From NCBI RefSeq assembly GCF_020176955.2, contig NZ_JAIUCZ020000001.1, positions 1,116,001-1,180,000 of the forward strand: 64,000 nt of DNA, read 5' to 3'. This document shows, piece after piece, positions 55,891 to 64,000 of the stretch (within the stretch, counting starts at the first letter, position 1; every line of letters starts with the position of its first letter). The DNA is from Nocardia sp. alder85J. Lineage in GTDB: Bacteria > Actinomycetota > Actinomycetes > Mycobacteriales > Mycobacteriaceae. Made by a program: the position numbers and the translations under genes. The notes under the pieces are model-generated. The model did not search any database and had not been told where the DNA came from. It worked only from the letters and a program-made list of their open reading frames with translations.

Positions 55891-56795
55891 CGGCCACCAC
55901 CGACTGTCACCTCGGACGCGCGGAAGCTCTCGTAGATCCGCGCGAATCCTTCGGAGCCATGTCCGGCGGCGATCTGCCGGGTGATCAGCGCCTGTACCGC
56001 GGCGAGGGGCGCCGGGTTCACGCCCTGCTCGTCGCTGGCGCGCACGATGTAGGACAGATCGGAGAAGTCCAGGCTCTGCTGGCCGGCAACGGTGTAGTCG
56101 CCGCCGTCGACGACCTGCGCGAAGCCGGTGAAACCGCCGGTCATGGCACTGATGAACGGGATCGCGCGAGCAGCGAAGTCCGTCGCGGTCATACCTTCCG
56201 AACCGACCATCGCGGCACCGTGGAGGAAACCGGCGAACATCTGGTACATCCCGGACAGCAGGGCAAGGTCGATCAGCGACGCCCTACCCGCATCCGAACC
56301 GTCGAAGATGCTGGTTGCCCACGTGTCGAGGACGTCACGGTGCTGGTCGAAGGCAGTCCGCGAGCCGCTGTAGAAGACCTGCGCGCCGGGTGATCCGATC
56401 ATGGCGGGCACGGCCAGGATCGCGCCGTCGAGATAGTCGATCCCGTGCCCGGCGGCCCAGGCAGCCGTCTCGCGCGCCTCGTTCGGGGTGGTCGTGGTGA
56501 GGTTGACCAGTGTCTTGCCGCGCAGCTGATCGACGACGGGGTCGAGTGTTTCGTGCACCGAGGGGTGTCGGAGCAGGCACGTGACGATCAGTGGGTGCGC
56601 GGTGACGGCGTCGGCGACGGTCGCGCCGGGCCGTGCGCCGCGGTCGACCAGGTCGGCGTCGCGGCCGGCGCTTCGGTTCCATACGGTCACCGGGTGGTCG
56701 GCGTCGAGGAGCCGGGCGGCGAGGGAGCTGCCCATCGCCCCGAGCCCGAGCATCGCCACGCCTGTGGCTAGCGGGGTTGTGGTCGGTGAAGTCAT
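55887..56795 (-). CDS. NAD(P)-dependent oxidoreductase, imine-reductase/HIBADH-like (first of tandem pair)
   Basis: A 302-residue paralogue of the next gene. Rossmann site VAMLGLGAMGSSLAARLL, NRSAGRDADLVDRGA after strand 2, and a loop YLDGAILAVPAMIGSPGAQV in the imine-reductase position. The C-terminal domain contains FLHGAAMVGSEGMTATDFA. Sequences are clearly related but not near-identical, so the pair is an old tandem duplication and may form a heteromeric enzyme. ATG 56795 is divergent from the HxlR-type regulator at 56882, which probably controls it. Confidence 0.9.
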   Translation of the reverse strand: MTSPTTTPLATGVAMLGLGAMGSSLAARLLDADHPVTVWNRSAGRDADLVDRGARPGATVADAVTAHPLIVTCLLRHPSVHETLDPVVDQLRGKTLVNLTTTTPNEARETAAWAAGHGIDYLDGAILAVPAMIGSPGAQVFYSGSRTAFDQHRDVLDTWATSIFDGSDAGRASLIDLALLSGMYQMFAGFLHGAAMVGSEGMTATDFAARAIPFISAMTGGFTGFAQVVDGGDYTVAGQQSLDFSDLSYIVRASDEQGVNPAPLAAVQALITRQIAAGHGSEGFARIYESFRASEVTVGGGR

Positions 56796-56828
56796 GCGTC
56801 CATGCTGGACAGCGACACCGGTATTGGA

Positions 56829-56855
56829 AAGTACCCACTATTTACTTCGGTACTT
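56829..56855. promoter_or_regulatory. HxlR-type operator candidate
   Basis: AAGTACC (56829-56835) and GGTACTT (56849-56855) form a perfect 7-bp inverted repeat with a 13-bp centre, in an AT-rich stretch midway between the divergent genes. This spacing suits an HxlR/MarR-like dimer. Confidence 0.6.
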
Positions 56856-56881
56856 ACTGTTTGGTTAGTGAGGAGGCAGTC

Positions 56882-57268
56882 GTGGCAAAGGGACCGAGGT
56901 CGGGACCGTACATCTGTGGCATCGACGCCGCGCTGGACGTCGTGAGCGGCAAGTGGAAAGGCCTGGTCCTGTGGGAGCTCCACGCTCACGGCACCCGTCG
57001 CTTCGCCGAACTGCGCCGCGCGCTGCCGGGGGTCAGCGAGAAGATGCTCACCCAGCATCTGCGCCAGATGGAGGAAGACGGTCTCGTCCACCGCAAGGTC
57101 TATGCGGAAGTGCCACCGAAGGTCGAATACTCCCTCACCGACGCAGGTACCTCCCTCAACGAGGCCCTCCGCCCACTCGGCGAGTGGGGTCGGGAACGAC
57201 TCCGCCGAGAACGTCTCGAGGTCACCGATATCGACACCCCGCAGACCGTGGCGCCAACAACGTCCTGA
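56882..57268 (+). CDS. HxlR-family HTH regulator
   Basis: A 128-residue winged-helix protein: CGIDAALDVVSGKWKGLVLW (Cys near the N-terminus, as in redox- or electrophile-sensing members), RRFAELRRALPGVSEKMLTQ, HLRQMEEDGLVHRK and VEYSLTDAG. The single Cys12 could sense oxidants or aldehydes. GAGGAGGCAGTC precedes GTG 56882. It is divergent from the oxidoreductase pair and probably their repressor or activator. Confidence 0.93.
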   Translation: MAKGPRSGPYICGIDAALDVVSGKWKGLVLWELHAHGTRRFAELRRALPGVSEKMLTQHLRQMEEDGLVHRKVYAEVPPKVEYSLTDAGTSLNEALRPLGEWGRERLRRERLEVTDIDTPQTVAPTTS

Positions 57269-57452
57269 CCCGGGGTCGACACAGTTGCGCGGGGGTCCGG
57301 CGCTGAGGCGCTGTTCGACCAGGCGTCGCGCCAGGACGACTCGAAGGTCACCGCACATAGCGAGCTGCTCTATGCGGTAACTCCCCAGCGTGACTTTTCT
57401 CGTCGATGTTCCCGGACCCCTGATTGTGCCCGTCTCCGATGACGGTGGACAG

Positions 57453-57488
57453 CGGTGTGCCCCGGACGCATTCGCCCGGGGCACACCG
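57453..57488 (-). terminator. Terminator hairpin of the nuo operon
   Basis: A perfect 13-bp stem (57453-57465 with 57476-57488, arm CGGTGTGCCCCGG) around a 10-base loop lies 14 bp beyond the nuoN stop. No long U-run follows. It ends the complex I transcript. The 57269-57452 stretch between the HxlR gene and this hairpin shows no supported gene. Confidence 0.8.
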
Positions 57489-57501
57489 TGTCGACCGGCA
57501 C

Positions 57502-59139
57502 TCAGCGCACGAAAACCGCGGCCTTGTCGGCCAGGTCCAGCAGCGGCTGGGGCGTGATGCCCAGCAGCAGGGTGGCCGCCGCCGTCACGACGACCACGGC
57601 CGTCGAGATGGGCGGGGTCACCACCACGGGTGCGTCCGCCGGGGCGTCGGTGAAGAACATCAGCACGATCACCCGGATGTAGAAGAACGCGGCGATCGCG
57701 CTACAGATGACGCCGACGATCACCAGGGCGGACGCGCCACCGGCGGAGGCGGCCGAGAACACCGCGAACTTGCCGACGAAGCCGCTGGTCAGCGGGATGC
57801 CCGCGAAGGACAGCAGGAACAGTGCGAATATCGTTGCCGGCCAGGGGGAGCGGCGGCCGAGCCCGGCCCAGGCTTGCAGCGCGGTGGCCTCCGCACCGGC
57901 CCGGTCGCGGACCAGGGTCACCACGGCGAAGGCGCCGACCGTGCTGATGCCGTAGGCGGCCAGGTAGAACAGCACCGCCGACGCGGGGCGCGAATAGCCG
58001 GTGCCGCCGGTGCTGATCCCGGCCAGGGCGGTGAGGATGAAACCGGCGTGGGCCACCGACGAATACGCCAGCATCCGCTTCACATCGGTCTGGGTGACGG
58101 CCATGACCGCGCCGACCGCCATGGTCGCGATCGCGACCGCCGCCACGATCGGCCGCCAGTCGTCGCGGATGCCCGGCACCGCTATTTGCAGCACGCGCAA
58201 CAACGCACCGACTGCGGCGATCTTCGTGGCGGCGGCCATGAAGCCGGTGATCGGGGTCGGCGCGCCCTGGTACACGTCCGGGACCCACGCCTGGAACGGT
58301 ACCGCGCCGATCTTGAACAGCAGCCCGACGGCGAGCATCGCCAGGCCCAGCACCGCCAGCGTCTTCGAATTCGAGTCCCGCGCCACCGCATCCGCAATGC
58401 CGTCGAACCGCACGGTGCCCGCGTAGCCGTAGAGCAGCGCCATGCCGTAGAGGAAGAACGCCGACGAGAACGCGCCCAGCAGGAAGTACTTCAGCGCCGC
58501 CTCCTGCGACTGCAACCGCTGCCGCCGGGCCAGCCCGCACAGCAGGTACAACGGCAGCGACAGCACCTCCAGTGCCACGAACATGGTCAGCAGATCGTTC
58601 GCGGCCGGGAACAGCAGCAGCCCGGCGACCGCGAACAGCGCCAGCGGGAACACCTCGGTGGTGGCGAAACCCGCGCGCTCGGCGGCCACCTCGTCGGTGC
58701 TGCCCGGCACCGCTGCGGCCTGCGCGGTGAACGGGTCGATCACCGCGGCGCCGCCCGCGGCCGCCCGGCTCCACGCGCCCGGACCGTCGCGCCGCACCCG
58801 CGCCAGCCGGGGTGCGATCCCGCGTTCGGCGATCAGCGGCAGGCTCAGCGCCGCCACCACCAGGATGGTGCCCTGGAGGAACAGCGTCACGTCGTCGATC
58901 GCGACCGCACCGGCCATCGCGGTGGTCCGGGTGCCGGCGAGCCCGATCACCGCGCCGAACGCGACCGCCAGTCCCGCGAGCCCGAGCAGCAGGTGCAGCG
59001 AGTAACGCCACGCGCGCGGCAGGAACGCCTCCACCAGCACCCCCGCGACGGCCACGCCGAACACGATGAGCATCGGTGACAGATCCCGATATTGGATCGA
59101 CGGGGCGGGCACCACCGCGGCGAGCAGCTGGCCGGTCAT
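57502..59139 (-). CDS. nuoN: NADH-quinone oxidoreductase subunit N
   Basis: A 545-residue antiporter-like subunit of complex I with about 14 membrane helices. It has the conserved transport motifs: GLLFKIGAVPFQAWVPDVYQ (key Lys and following helix), ALEVLSLPLYLLCGLARR (key Glu), and AVTQTDVKRMLAYSSVAHAG. It forms one of three proton channels of the membrane arm. It is the last nuo gene; its ATG overlaps the nuoM stop by four bases, and the terminator follows. Confidence 0.97.
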   Translation of the reverse strand: MTGQLLAAVVPAPSIQYRDLSPMLIVFGVAVAGVLVEAFLPRAWRYSLHLLLGLAGLAVAFGAVIGLAGTRTTAMAGAVAIDDVTLFLQGTILVVAALSLPLIAERGIAPRLARVRRDGPGAWSRAAAGGAAVIDPFTAQAAAVPGSTDEVAAERAGFATTEVFPLALFAVAGLLLFPAANDLLTMFVALEVLSLPLYLLCGLARRQRLQSQEAALKYFLLGAFSSAFFLYGMALLYGYAGTVRFDGIADAVARDSNSKTLAVLGLAMLAVGLLFKIGAVPFQAWVPDVYQGAPTPITGFMAAATKIAAVGALLRVLQIAVPGIRDDWRPIVAAVAIATMAVGAVMAVTQTDVKRMLAYSSVAHAGFILTALAGISTGGTGYSRPASAVLFYLAAYGISTVGAFAVVTLVRDRAGAEATALQAWAGLGRRSPWPATIFALFLLSFAGIPLTSGFVGKFAVFSAASAGGASALVIVGVICSAIAAFFYIRVIVLMFFTDAPADAPVVVTPPISTAVVVVTAAATLLLGITPQPLLDLADKAAVFVR

Positions 59140-60770
59140 CGCACACCTCCCTGGTTCGCCACGGCCTCCGGTTGCGGGACCGCCGGTGCCGGATCGTGTT
59201 TACCGATGGTGGTGAGCGTCGACGCCACCGCCGGATCGATGCGATCCAGCACCGGTTTCGGATAGGCGCCCAGCACCAGCAACGCCGCCAGCAAGGGCAC
59301 CACCACGACCAGTTCCCGCGGCAGCAGATCCCGCAACTTCTCGTTGCCCGCGCGCACCGGCCCGGTCATCATCCGCTGGTACAGCCACAGCACGTACAGC
59401 GCCGCCAGCACCAGCGCGCTGGTCGCGCAGACCGCGGCCACCGGATAGCGGGTGAAAGTGCCCACCAGCACCAGGAATTCGCTGACGAACGGCGCCAGAC
59501 CGGGCAGCGACAGCGTGGCCAGCCCGGCGATCAGGAAGGAACCGGCCAGCACCGGCGCCACCTTCTGCACCCCGCCGAACGCCGCGATCGCGCGAGTTCC
59601 CCGGCGCGACACCAGGAATCCCGCGACCAGGAACAGCGCCGCGGTGGAGATGCCGTGATTGACCATGTACAGCGTCGCCCCGGCCCCACCCTGATTCGTC
59701 ATCGCGAAGATGCCCAGGATGATGAAGCCGAAATGCGAGATCGAGGTGTAGGCGATCAGCCGCATCACATCGGTCTGCCCGATCGCCAGCAGTGCGCCGT
59801 ACCCGATGCCGATCACCGCCAGCGCGCTGATCAGCGGCGCGTAGGTCGAAGCGGCAGCAGGGAACAGCAGCAGGCAGTAGCGCAACATGCCGAAGGTGCC
59901 GACCTTGTCGACCACCGCCATCATCAGCACCGCCCCGGCGGGGGTCGCCGACACCGCGGCATCGGGCAGCCAGGTGTGCAGCGGCCACAGCGGCGCCTTC
60001 ACCGCGAAGGCGAACATGAAGCCGAGGAACAGCGCGTTCAGCACCGCGGGCCCGGCGCCCAGCTGACCGGAGTTGGCCGCGGCCACCACCGCCCGGAAAT
60101 CGAAGGTGCCGCTGCCGGCCCCGCCGGCCATGCCGCCGCCGAGGTGCTGCCGGGCGGTGACCACGTACAACCCGATCACCGCCGCCAGCATGATCAGCCC
60201 GCCGAACAGGTTGTACAGCAGGAACTTCACCGCCGCGCGGGCCCGCTGCTGCCGCAGCGCCACATTGTCCCCGCGCGGTCCGAACCCGCCGATCAGGAAG
60301 TACATCGGGATCAGCATGACCTCGAAGAACACGTAGAACAGCAGGATGTCCAGCGAGGTGAACGAGATCAGCACCATCGACTCGACCACCAGCATCAGCG
60401 CCACGTAGATGTGCGACACCCGGGCCCCGCCGCCGGCCGCACCGCTCACGTCGTCGTTCCACCCGGCCAGCAGCAGCAACGGCATCAGACCGGCCGTCAG
60501 CAGCACCAGCACCAGCGCGATGCCGTCCACGCCGAGCAGGTACCCGGCTCCGAAAGCCGGTATCCACCGGTGTGATTCGACCAGCTGGTACTGCGCCCCG
60601 CCCGGTTCGAACCGCACCGCGACCACGATCCCGATCGCCAGCGTGGCCAGCGCGAACGCCAGCCCCGTCCAGCGCGCCGCGGTCCGCCGGCCCGCCGGCA
60701 GCGCCGCCACCACGACCGCACCGGCCAGCGGCAGCACCCACAGCGTCGTCAGCCAAGGAAACTCGTTCAC
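59136..60770 (-). CDS. nuoM: NADH-quinone oxidoreductase subunit M
   Basis: A 544-residue antiporter-like complex I subunit. Conserved signatures are [20 protein letters not shown] (key Glu), [20 protein letters not shown] (key Lys) and [22 protein letters not shown] 60770 is fixed by the four-base GTGA overlap with the nuoL stop; GAGGTTGCT lies just before. Note that reading the same frame further upstream also stays open through nuoL sequence, but that is a shadow. Confidence 0.97.
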   Translation of the reverse strand: MNEFPWLTTLWVLPLAGAVVVAALPAGRRTAARWTGLAFALATLAIGIVVAVRFEPGGAQYQLVESHRWIPAFGAGYLLGVDGIALVLVLLTAGLMPLLLLAGWNDDVSGAAGGGARVSHIYVALMLVVESMVLISFTSLDILLFYVFFEVMLIPMYFLIGGFGPRGDNVALRQQRARAAVKFLLYNLFGGLIMLAAVIGLYVVTARQHLGGGMAGGAGSGTFDFRAVVAAANSGQLGAGPAVLNALFLGFMFAFAVKAPLWPLHTWLPDAAVSATPAGAVLMMAVVDKVGTFGMLRYCLLLFPAAASTYAPLISALAVIGIGYGALLAIGQTDVMRLIAYTSISHFGFIILGIFAMTNQGGAGATLYMVNHGISTAALFLVAGFLVSRRGTRAIAAFGGVQKVAPVLAGSFLIAGLATLSLPGLAPFVSEFLVLVGTFTRYPVAAVCATSALVLAALYVLWLYQRMMTGPVRAGNEKLRDLLPRELVVVVPLLAALLVLGAYPKPVLDRIDPAVASTLTTIGKHDPAPAVPQPEAVANQGGVR

Positions 60771-62656
60771 AGCAACCTCACCGCCAGCAGGGCGGCGACC
60801 ACCAGGGCCGCGCCGGTCAACATGGACAGGGCGTACGAGCGCACGAAACCGGTCTGCACGTGGCGGATCCGGGCCGACAAGCCGCCGATCAGGGCGGCGG
60901 TGCTGTTCACCAGGCCGTCGATGCCGCGGGTGTCGACGAATACCAGCGACCGGGTCAGATACTGTCCGGGCCGCATGAACGCCGCCTCGTTGACGGCGTC
61001 GCCATAGAGATCCCGGCGGGCGGCGACCGTCAGCGCCGACACGTTCTCCGGAGCCGCCACCGGCACCTCGCGCCGCCCGTACTGCCGGTAGGCCACCGCG
61101 ACGCCGGCGGCCACCACCACCAGCGCCAGCGTGGTCACCGCCCAGGACGGCAGGCTGCCCTCCGGATGTTCTTCGCCGACAACCGGTTTCAGCCAGTTCA
61201 CCAGCGACGAACCGTAGACCAGCAGGCCACCGGAGCAGACCGAGCCGAGCGCCAGCAGGATCATCGGCCCGGTCATGCTCACCGGCGCCTCGTGCGGATG
61301 CGCGTCCTCGGCCCAGCGTCGCGGCCCGAAGAAGGTCAGCAGCATCACCCGGGTCATGTAGAACGCGGTGATCCCGGCGCCGAGCAGTGCCGCCACCCCG
61401 AGCGTGGTCCCGGCGGGCCCGCCGTAGCCGAACGCCGCCTCGATGATGCGGTCCTTGGAGAAGAAGCCCGCGAACGGCGGCACCCCGATGATCGCCAGGT
61501 AACCGAGTCCGAAGGTGACGAACGTGATCGGCATGACCTTGCGCAGGCCGCCGTAGCGGCGCATATCGGTTTCCTCGTCCATCGCGTGCATCACCGAGCC
61601 CGCGCCGAGGAACAGTCCGGCCTTGAAGAAGCCGTGGGTCAGCAGGTGCATGATCGCCACCGCGTACCCGGCCGGTCCCAGCCCGGCGGCGAGCACCATG
61701 TAGCCGATCTGGCTCATGGTGGACGCCGCCAGCGCCTTCTTGATGTCGTCCTTGGCGCAGCCGATCACCGCGCCGAACAGCAGGGTGACCGCGCCGACCA
61801 CCAGTACGCCCGCGCGAGCCCCGGGCGCGAGATCGAAGATCGGATTCGAGCGGGCGATCAGATAGACCCCGGCGGTGACCATGGTGGCCGCGTGGATCAG
61901 CGCCGACACCGGGGTCGGGCCCTCCATCGCGTCCCCGAGCCAGGACTGCAACGGCACCTGCGCGGATTTGCCACAGGCGCCGAGCAGCAACAGCAGTCCG
62001 ATCGCGGTCAGCGTGCCGGTGCCCGCGTGCGGCGCTCCGGCGAAGACGCCGTGGAAGTCGACCGATCCGAAGGTCGCGAACATGACGAACAGCGCGATCG
62101 CCAGGCCCATGTCGCCGACCCGGTTCACCACGAACGCCTTCTTCGCGGCCGCCGCCGCGGACGGCTTGTGGAACCAGAACCCGATCAGCAGATACGAGGC
62201 GAGACCGACGCCCTCCCAGCCCAGATACAGCACCAGGTAGTTGTCGGCGAGCACCAGCACCAGCATGGCCGCGAGGAACAGGTTCAGGAATCCGAAGAAC
62301 CGCCGCCGCCCGGGATCGTGCTTCATGTACCCGACCGAGTACAGGTGGATCAGCGATCCGACCCCGGTGATCAAGAGTACGAAGCACATCGACAGCTGAT
62401 CCAGTTGCAACGCGAAGTCCGCGTGCAGCCCGGCGACCGGCACCCAGCTGAAGAAGCTGTGGTAGAAGCCCCGATCGGCGGCGTCGCGGCCGAGCATGTC
62501 CGTGAACGCCCACACCCCGACCCCGAACGACGCCAGCGCCGTCAGGCAGCCCAGCCAGTGACCCCACCGGTCGGTGACCCGCCCGGTGCACAACAGCAGC
62601 ATCGCGCCGGCCAGCGGCAGGGCCGGCAGCAACCAGAGTTGATCCGCGCTACCCAT
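60767..62656 (-). CDS. nuoL: NADH-quinone oxidoreductase subunit L
   Basis: A 629-residue subunit with about 16 helices, including the long lateral helix at its C-terminal end. Signatures are [40 protein letters not shown] and [19 protein letters not shown]. It forms the distal proton channel of the complex I arm. ATG 62656 begins one base after the nuoK stop region, and the gene overlaps nuoM by four bases. Confidence 0.97.
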   Translation of the reverse strand: MGSADQLWLLPALPLAGAMLLLCTGRVTDRWGHWLGCLTALASFGVGVWAFTDMLGRDAADRGFYHSFFSWVPVAGLHADFALQLDQLSMCFVLLITGVGSLIHLYSVGYMKHDPGRRRFFGFLNLFLAAMLVLVLADNYLVLYLGWEGVGLASYLLIGFWFHKPSAAAAAKKAFVVNRVGDMGLAIALFVMFATFGSVDFHGVFAGAPHAGTGTLTAIGLLLLLGACGKSAQVPLQSWLGDAMEGPTPVSALIHAATMVTAGVYLIARSNPIFDLAPGARAGVLVVGAVTLLFGAVIGCAKDDIKKALAASTMSQIGYMVLAAGLGPAGYAVAIMHLLTHGFFKAGLFLGAGSVMHAMDEETDMRRYGGLRKVMPITFVTFGLGYLAIIGVPPFAGFFSKDRIIEAAFGYGGPAGTTLGVAALLGAGITAFYMTRVMLLTFFGPRRWAEDAHPHEAPVSMTGPMILLALGSVCSGGLLVYGSSLVNWLKPVVGEEHPEGSLPSWAVTTLALVVVAAGVAVAYRQYGRREVPVAAPENVSALTVAARRDLYGDAVNEAAFMRPGQYLTRSLVFVDTRGIDGLVNSTAALIGGLSARIRHVQTGFVRSYALSMLTGAALVVAALLAVRLL

Positions 62657-62657
62657 G

Positions 62658-62957
62658 TCAGTACTTCAGCAGGTTGGCGTCGTCGACCGAGGTCGACCGA
62701 CGGGCGCGGAAGATGGTCATGATGATCGCCAGCCCCACCACGACCTCGGCGGCGGCCACGACCATCGTGAAGAACGCGAACACCTGACCGTCCAGGTTGT
62801 GGTGTTCCCGGGCGAAGGTGACGAACGCCAGGTTCACCGCGTTCAGCATCAACTCGATGCACATGAACACCACGATCGCGTTGCGCCGCACCAGCACACC
62901 GGCGGCGCCGATGGTGAACAGCAGGGCGGACAGATACAGATAGTTGTCCGGATTCAC
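62658..62957 (-). CDS. nuoK: NADH-quinone oxidoreductase subunit K
   Basis: A 99-residue membrane subunit with three helices. The two buried glutamates of the proton path, Glu35 ([16 protein letters not shown]) and Glu71 ([14 protein letters not shown]), are present. GTG 62957 overlaps the nuoJ stop by four bases. Confidence 0.97.
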   Translation of the reverse strand: MNPDNYLYLSALLFTIGAAGVLVRRNAIVVFMCIELMLNAVNLAFVTFAREHHNLDGQVFAFFTMVVAAAEVVVGLAIIMTIFRARRSTSVDDANLLKY

Positions 62958-63745
62958 CGTGAGCCTTCCTCGTCAGGGGCGGTACCGACACCGGCGACCG
63001 CGGCCTCGGTATGGGCGCGATGTTTGCGTTGCCGCAGAATCGAACTGACCGACAGTTCGGCGAACGAGCCGTCCGGCAGCCGGGCCGGCGAGTCGACGGC
63101 GTTGTGCCGGGCGTACACCCCCGGCGTCGGCAGCGGCGTGACCCGATGCCCCTCCCGGAACCGGCGCTGCGACAGTTCCCGCTGATCGGTGCGCGGCCCG
63201 AACCGTTCCCGGTGCGCGAGCACCATCGCGCCGAGGGTGGCGGTGATCAGCAGCGCCCCGGTCAGTTCGAAGGCCCACACGTAGCGGATGAACAGCAGTT
63301 CGGCCAGCGCACCGATCGGATCGGCGGTGAATCCCGGACCGGTCTGCGCCACCGAGTCGTCGCGGACCCCGCGCGAGATCGCCGAGATCAGCAGCAATCC
63401 GAAGCCGACGGAGACCAGCAGCACCGCGATCCGGTGCCCGCGCAACGTCTCCCGCAACGATTCCGCCGAATCGACACCCACCAGCATCAGCACGAACAGG
63501 AACAGCATCATGACCGCGCCGGTGTACACGACGATCTGCACGATGCCCAGGAACAACGCGTCCTCGGCGATGTAGAACACCGACAGCGAGATCATGGTGC
63601 CGGCCAGGCACAGCGCCGAATGCACCGCCTTGCGCGACCAGACCGTGCCCAGCGCCCCGGTCACGGCGACCACCGCGAGCACCCAGAACAGCACCGCCTC
63701 CCCGCCGGAGGTCCGGGCCGCGTTCTCCGCCAGCTCCGTCGTCAT
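62954..63745 (-). CDS. nuoJ: NADH-quinone oxidoreductase subunit J
   Basis: A 263-residue subunit, about 80 residues longer than the enterobacterial NuoJ, with the extra length as a hydrophilic C-terminal tail (from about residue 180), usual in actinobacteria. The five-helix core includes [39 protein letters not shown] and [15 protein letters not shown] 63745 overlaps the nuoI stop by four bases. Confidence 0.96.
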   Translation of the reverse strand: MTTELAENAARTSGGEAVLFWVLAVVAVTGALGTVWSRKAVHSALCLAGTMISLSVFYIAEDALFLGIVQIVVYTGAVMMLFLFVLMLVGVDSAESLRETLRGHRIAVLLVSVGFGLLLISAISRGVRDDSVAQTGPGFTADPIGALAELLFIRYVWAFELTGALLITATLGAMVLAHRERFGPRTDQRELSQRRFREGHRVTPLPTPGVYARHNAVDSPARLPDGSFAELSVSSILRQRKHRAHTEAAVAGVGTAPDEEGSR

Positions 63746-64000
63746 CGCACACCTCCACCAGCCGGGGCCGGATTCTCCTCGGGCGCAGGCTGTTCCGCAT
63801 CCGGGACCGTGCCGAGGTAGTAGTCGGCCTCGGTGGCGCCGGGAGCCATCGCGTGCGGCGGCGGTGTCATGCCCGGGGCCAGCGGCGCCAGCAGCCGGTC
63901 CTTCTCGTAGATGAGGTCGCCGCGATTGTCGTCGGCCAGTTCGTATTCGTTGGTCATGGTCAGCGCTCGGGTCGGGCACGCCTCGATGCACAGGCCGCAG
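63742..64000 (-). CDS. nuoI: NADH-quinone oxidoreductase subunit I (partial, N-terminus outside window)
   Basis: The last 85 residues of the 8Fe-8S ferredoxin-like subunit. They begin with [13 protein letters not shown], the second [4Fe-4S] motif, followed by [20 protein letters not shown], conserved in NuoI, then a Pro/Ala-rich tail typical of actinobacteria. The gene continues beyond the window end on the minus strand. It overlaps nuoJ by four bases. Confidence 0.95.
   Translation of the reverse strand, partial: CGLCIEACPTRALTMTNEYELADDNRGDLIYEKDRLLAPLAPGMTPPPHAMAPGATEADYYLGTVPDAEQPAPEENPAPAGGGVR

Noticed and set aside
57424..60575. Plus-strand frames of about 500 codons opposite nuoN and nuoM
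   Set aside because: His/Gln/Arg-rich antisense readings with no ribosome sites.
59136..62591. Very long open frame (over 1,100 codons) on the minus strand through nuoM and nuoL
   Set aside because: Only its last 544 codons are nuoM; the rest is an out-of-frame reading of nuoL rich in Arg/Gly. High GC keeps such shadows open.
1..64000. CRISPR arrays, tRNA or rRNA genes, prophage or insertion sequences
   Set aside because: No regularly spaced repeats beyond the two coding minisatellites, no cloverleaf-like sequence and no transposase or integrase was found on either strand by reading.

Overview
The window is very GC-rich, with the codon use, start-codon mix (many GTG, several probably leaderless) and gene content of a mycolic-acid actinomycete, most likely Nocardia or a close relative. 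The main indicators are a complete eight-gene mce lipid-importer operon, a conservon signalling operon, a type VII secretion-associated gene, and an actinobacterial nuo operon whose genes overlap by four bases. No rRNA, tRNA, CRISPR array, intact insertion sequence or prophage was seen.

Layout. 1-5.1 kb: 5' end of an ABC substrate-binding lipoprotein gene, a FadR-type GntR regulator divergent from a luciferase-like flavin oxidoreductase with an internal minisatellite, a UTRA-type GntR regulator, and a TetR regulator divergent from a Tet(X)-like FAD monooxygenase. 5.1-8.5 kb: DrrAB-like ABC exporter, MFS remnant, and an ArsR / SRPBCC / DHFR-like cassette. 8.8-14.4 kb: amidase, GATase1-AraC regulator, dienelactone hydrolase, DUF5713 gene, and a YCII protein coupled to an ECF42-type sigma factor. 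15-18.8 kb: conservon of sensor kinase, roadblock protein, DUF742 protein and GTPase. 19-30.2 kb: accessory genes, including several regulator/oxidoreductase pairs with palindromic operators, a zinc-motif coiled-coil protein, a secreted START-like protein, and a divergent type VII secretion-associated pair whose plus-strand member has a caspase-like His/Cys pattern.

30.4-39.8 kb: DUF308 membrane gene and the mce operon (yrbEA, yrbEB, mceA-F, minus strand), which should build an envelope-spanning lipid importer; its ATPase is not in the window. 39.9-51.2 kb: DUF4232 lipoprotein, phosphotriesterase-like pseudogene, MmyB-type regulator, SDRs, TetR/SnoaL pair, GT39-like glycosyltransferase, DUF574 methyltransferase, and a lipase and TetR gene sharing a 26-bp palindrome.

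51.2-57.3 kb: an SDR, then an arsenic locus (arsR divergent from arsI-acr3-arsC) that should sense As(III), cleave organoarsenicals, reduce arsenate and export arsenite; then two tandem NADPH oxidoreductases of the imine-reductase/HIBADH fold divergent from an HxlR regulator. 57.4-64 kb: distal half of the complex I operon (nuoI partial, J, K, L, M, N, minus strand) ending in a strong hairpin.

The regions outside mce, nuo and the conservon look like accessory DNA: many one-regulator/one-enzyme modules with clear operators, plus decayed fragments of an MFS transporter, a phosphotriesterase-like protein and an isochorismatase. The least explained elements are the caspase-like type VII-associated protein, the zinc-motif coiled-coil protein with its unusual upstream region, and a short intergenic motif present in three diverged copies.
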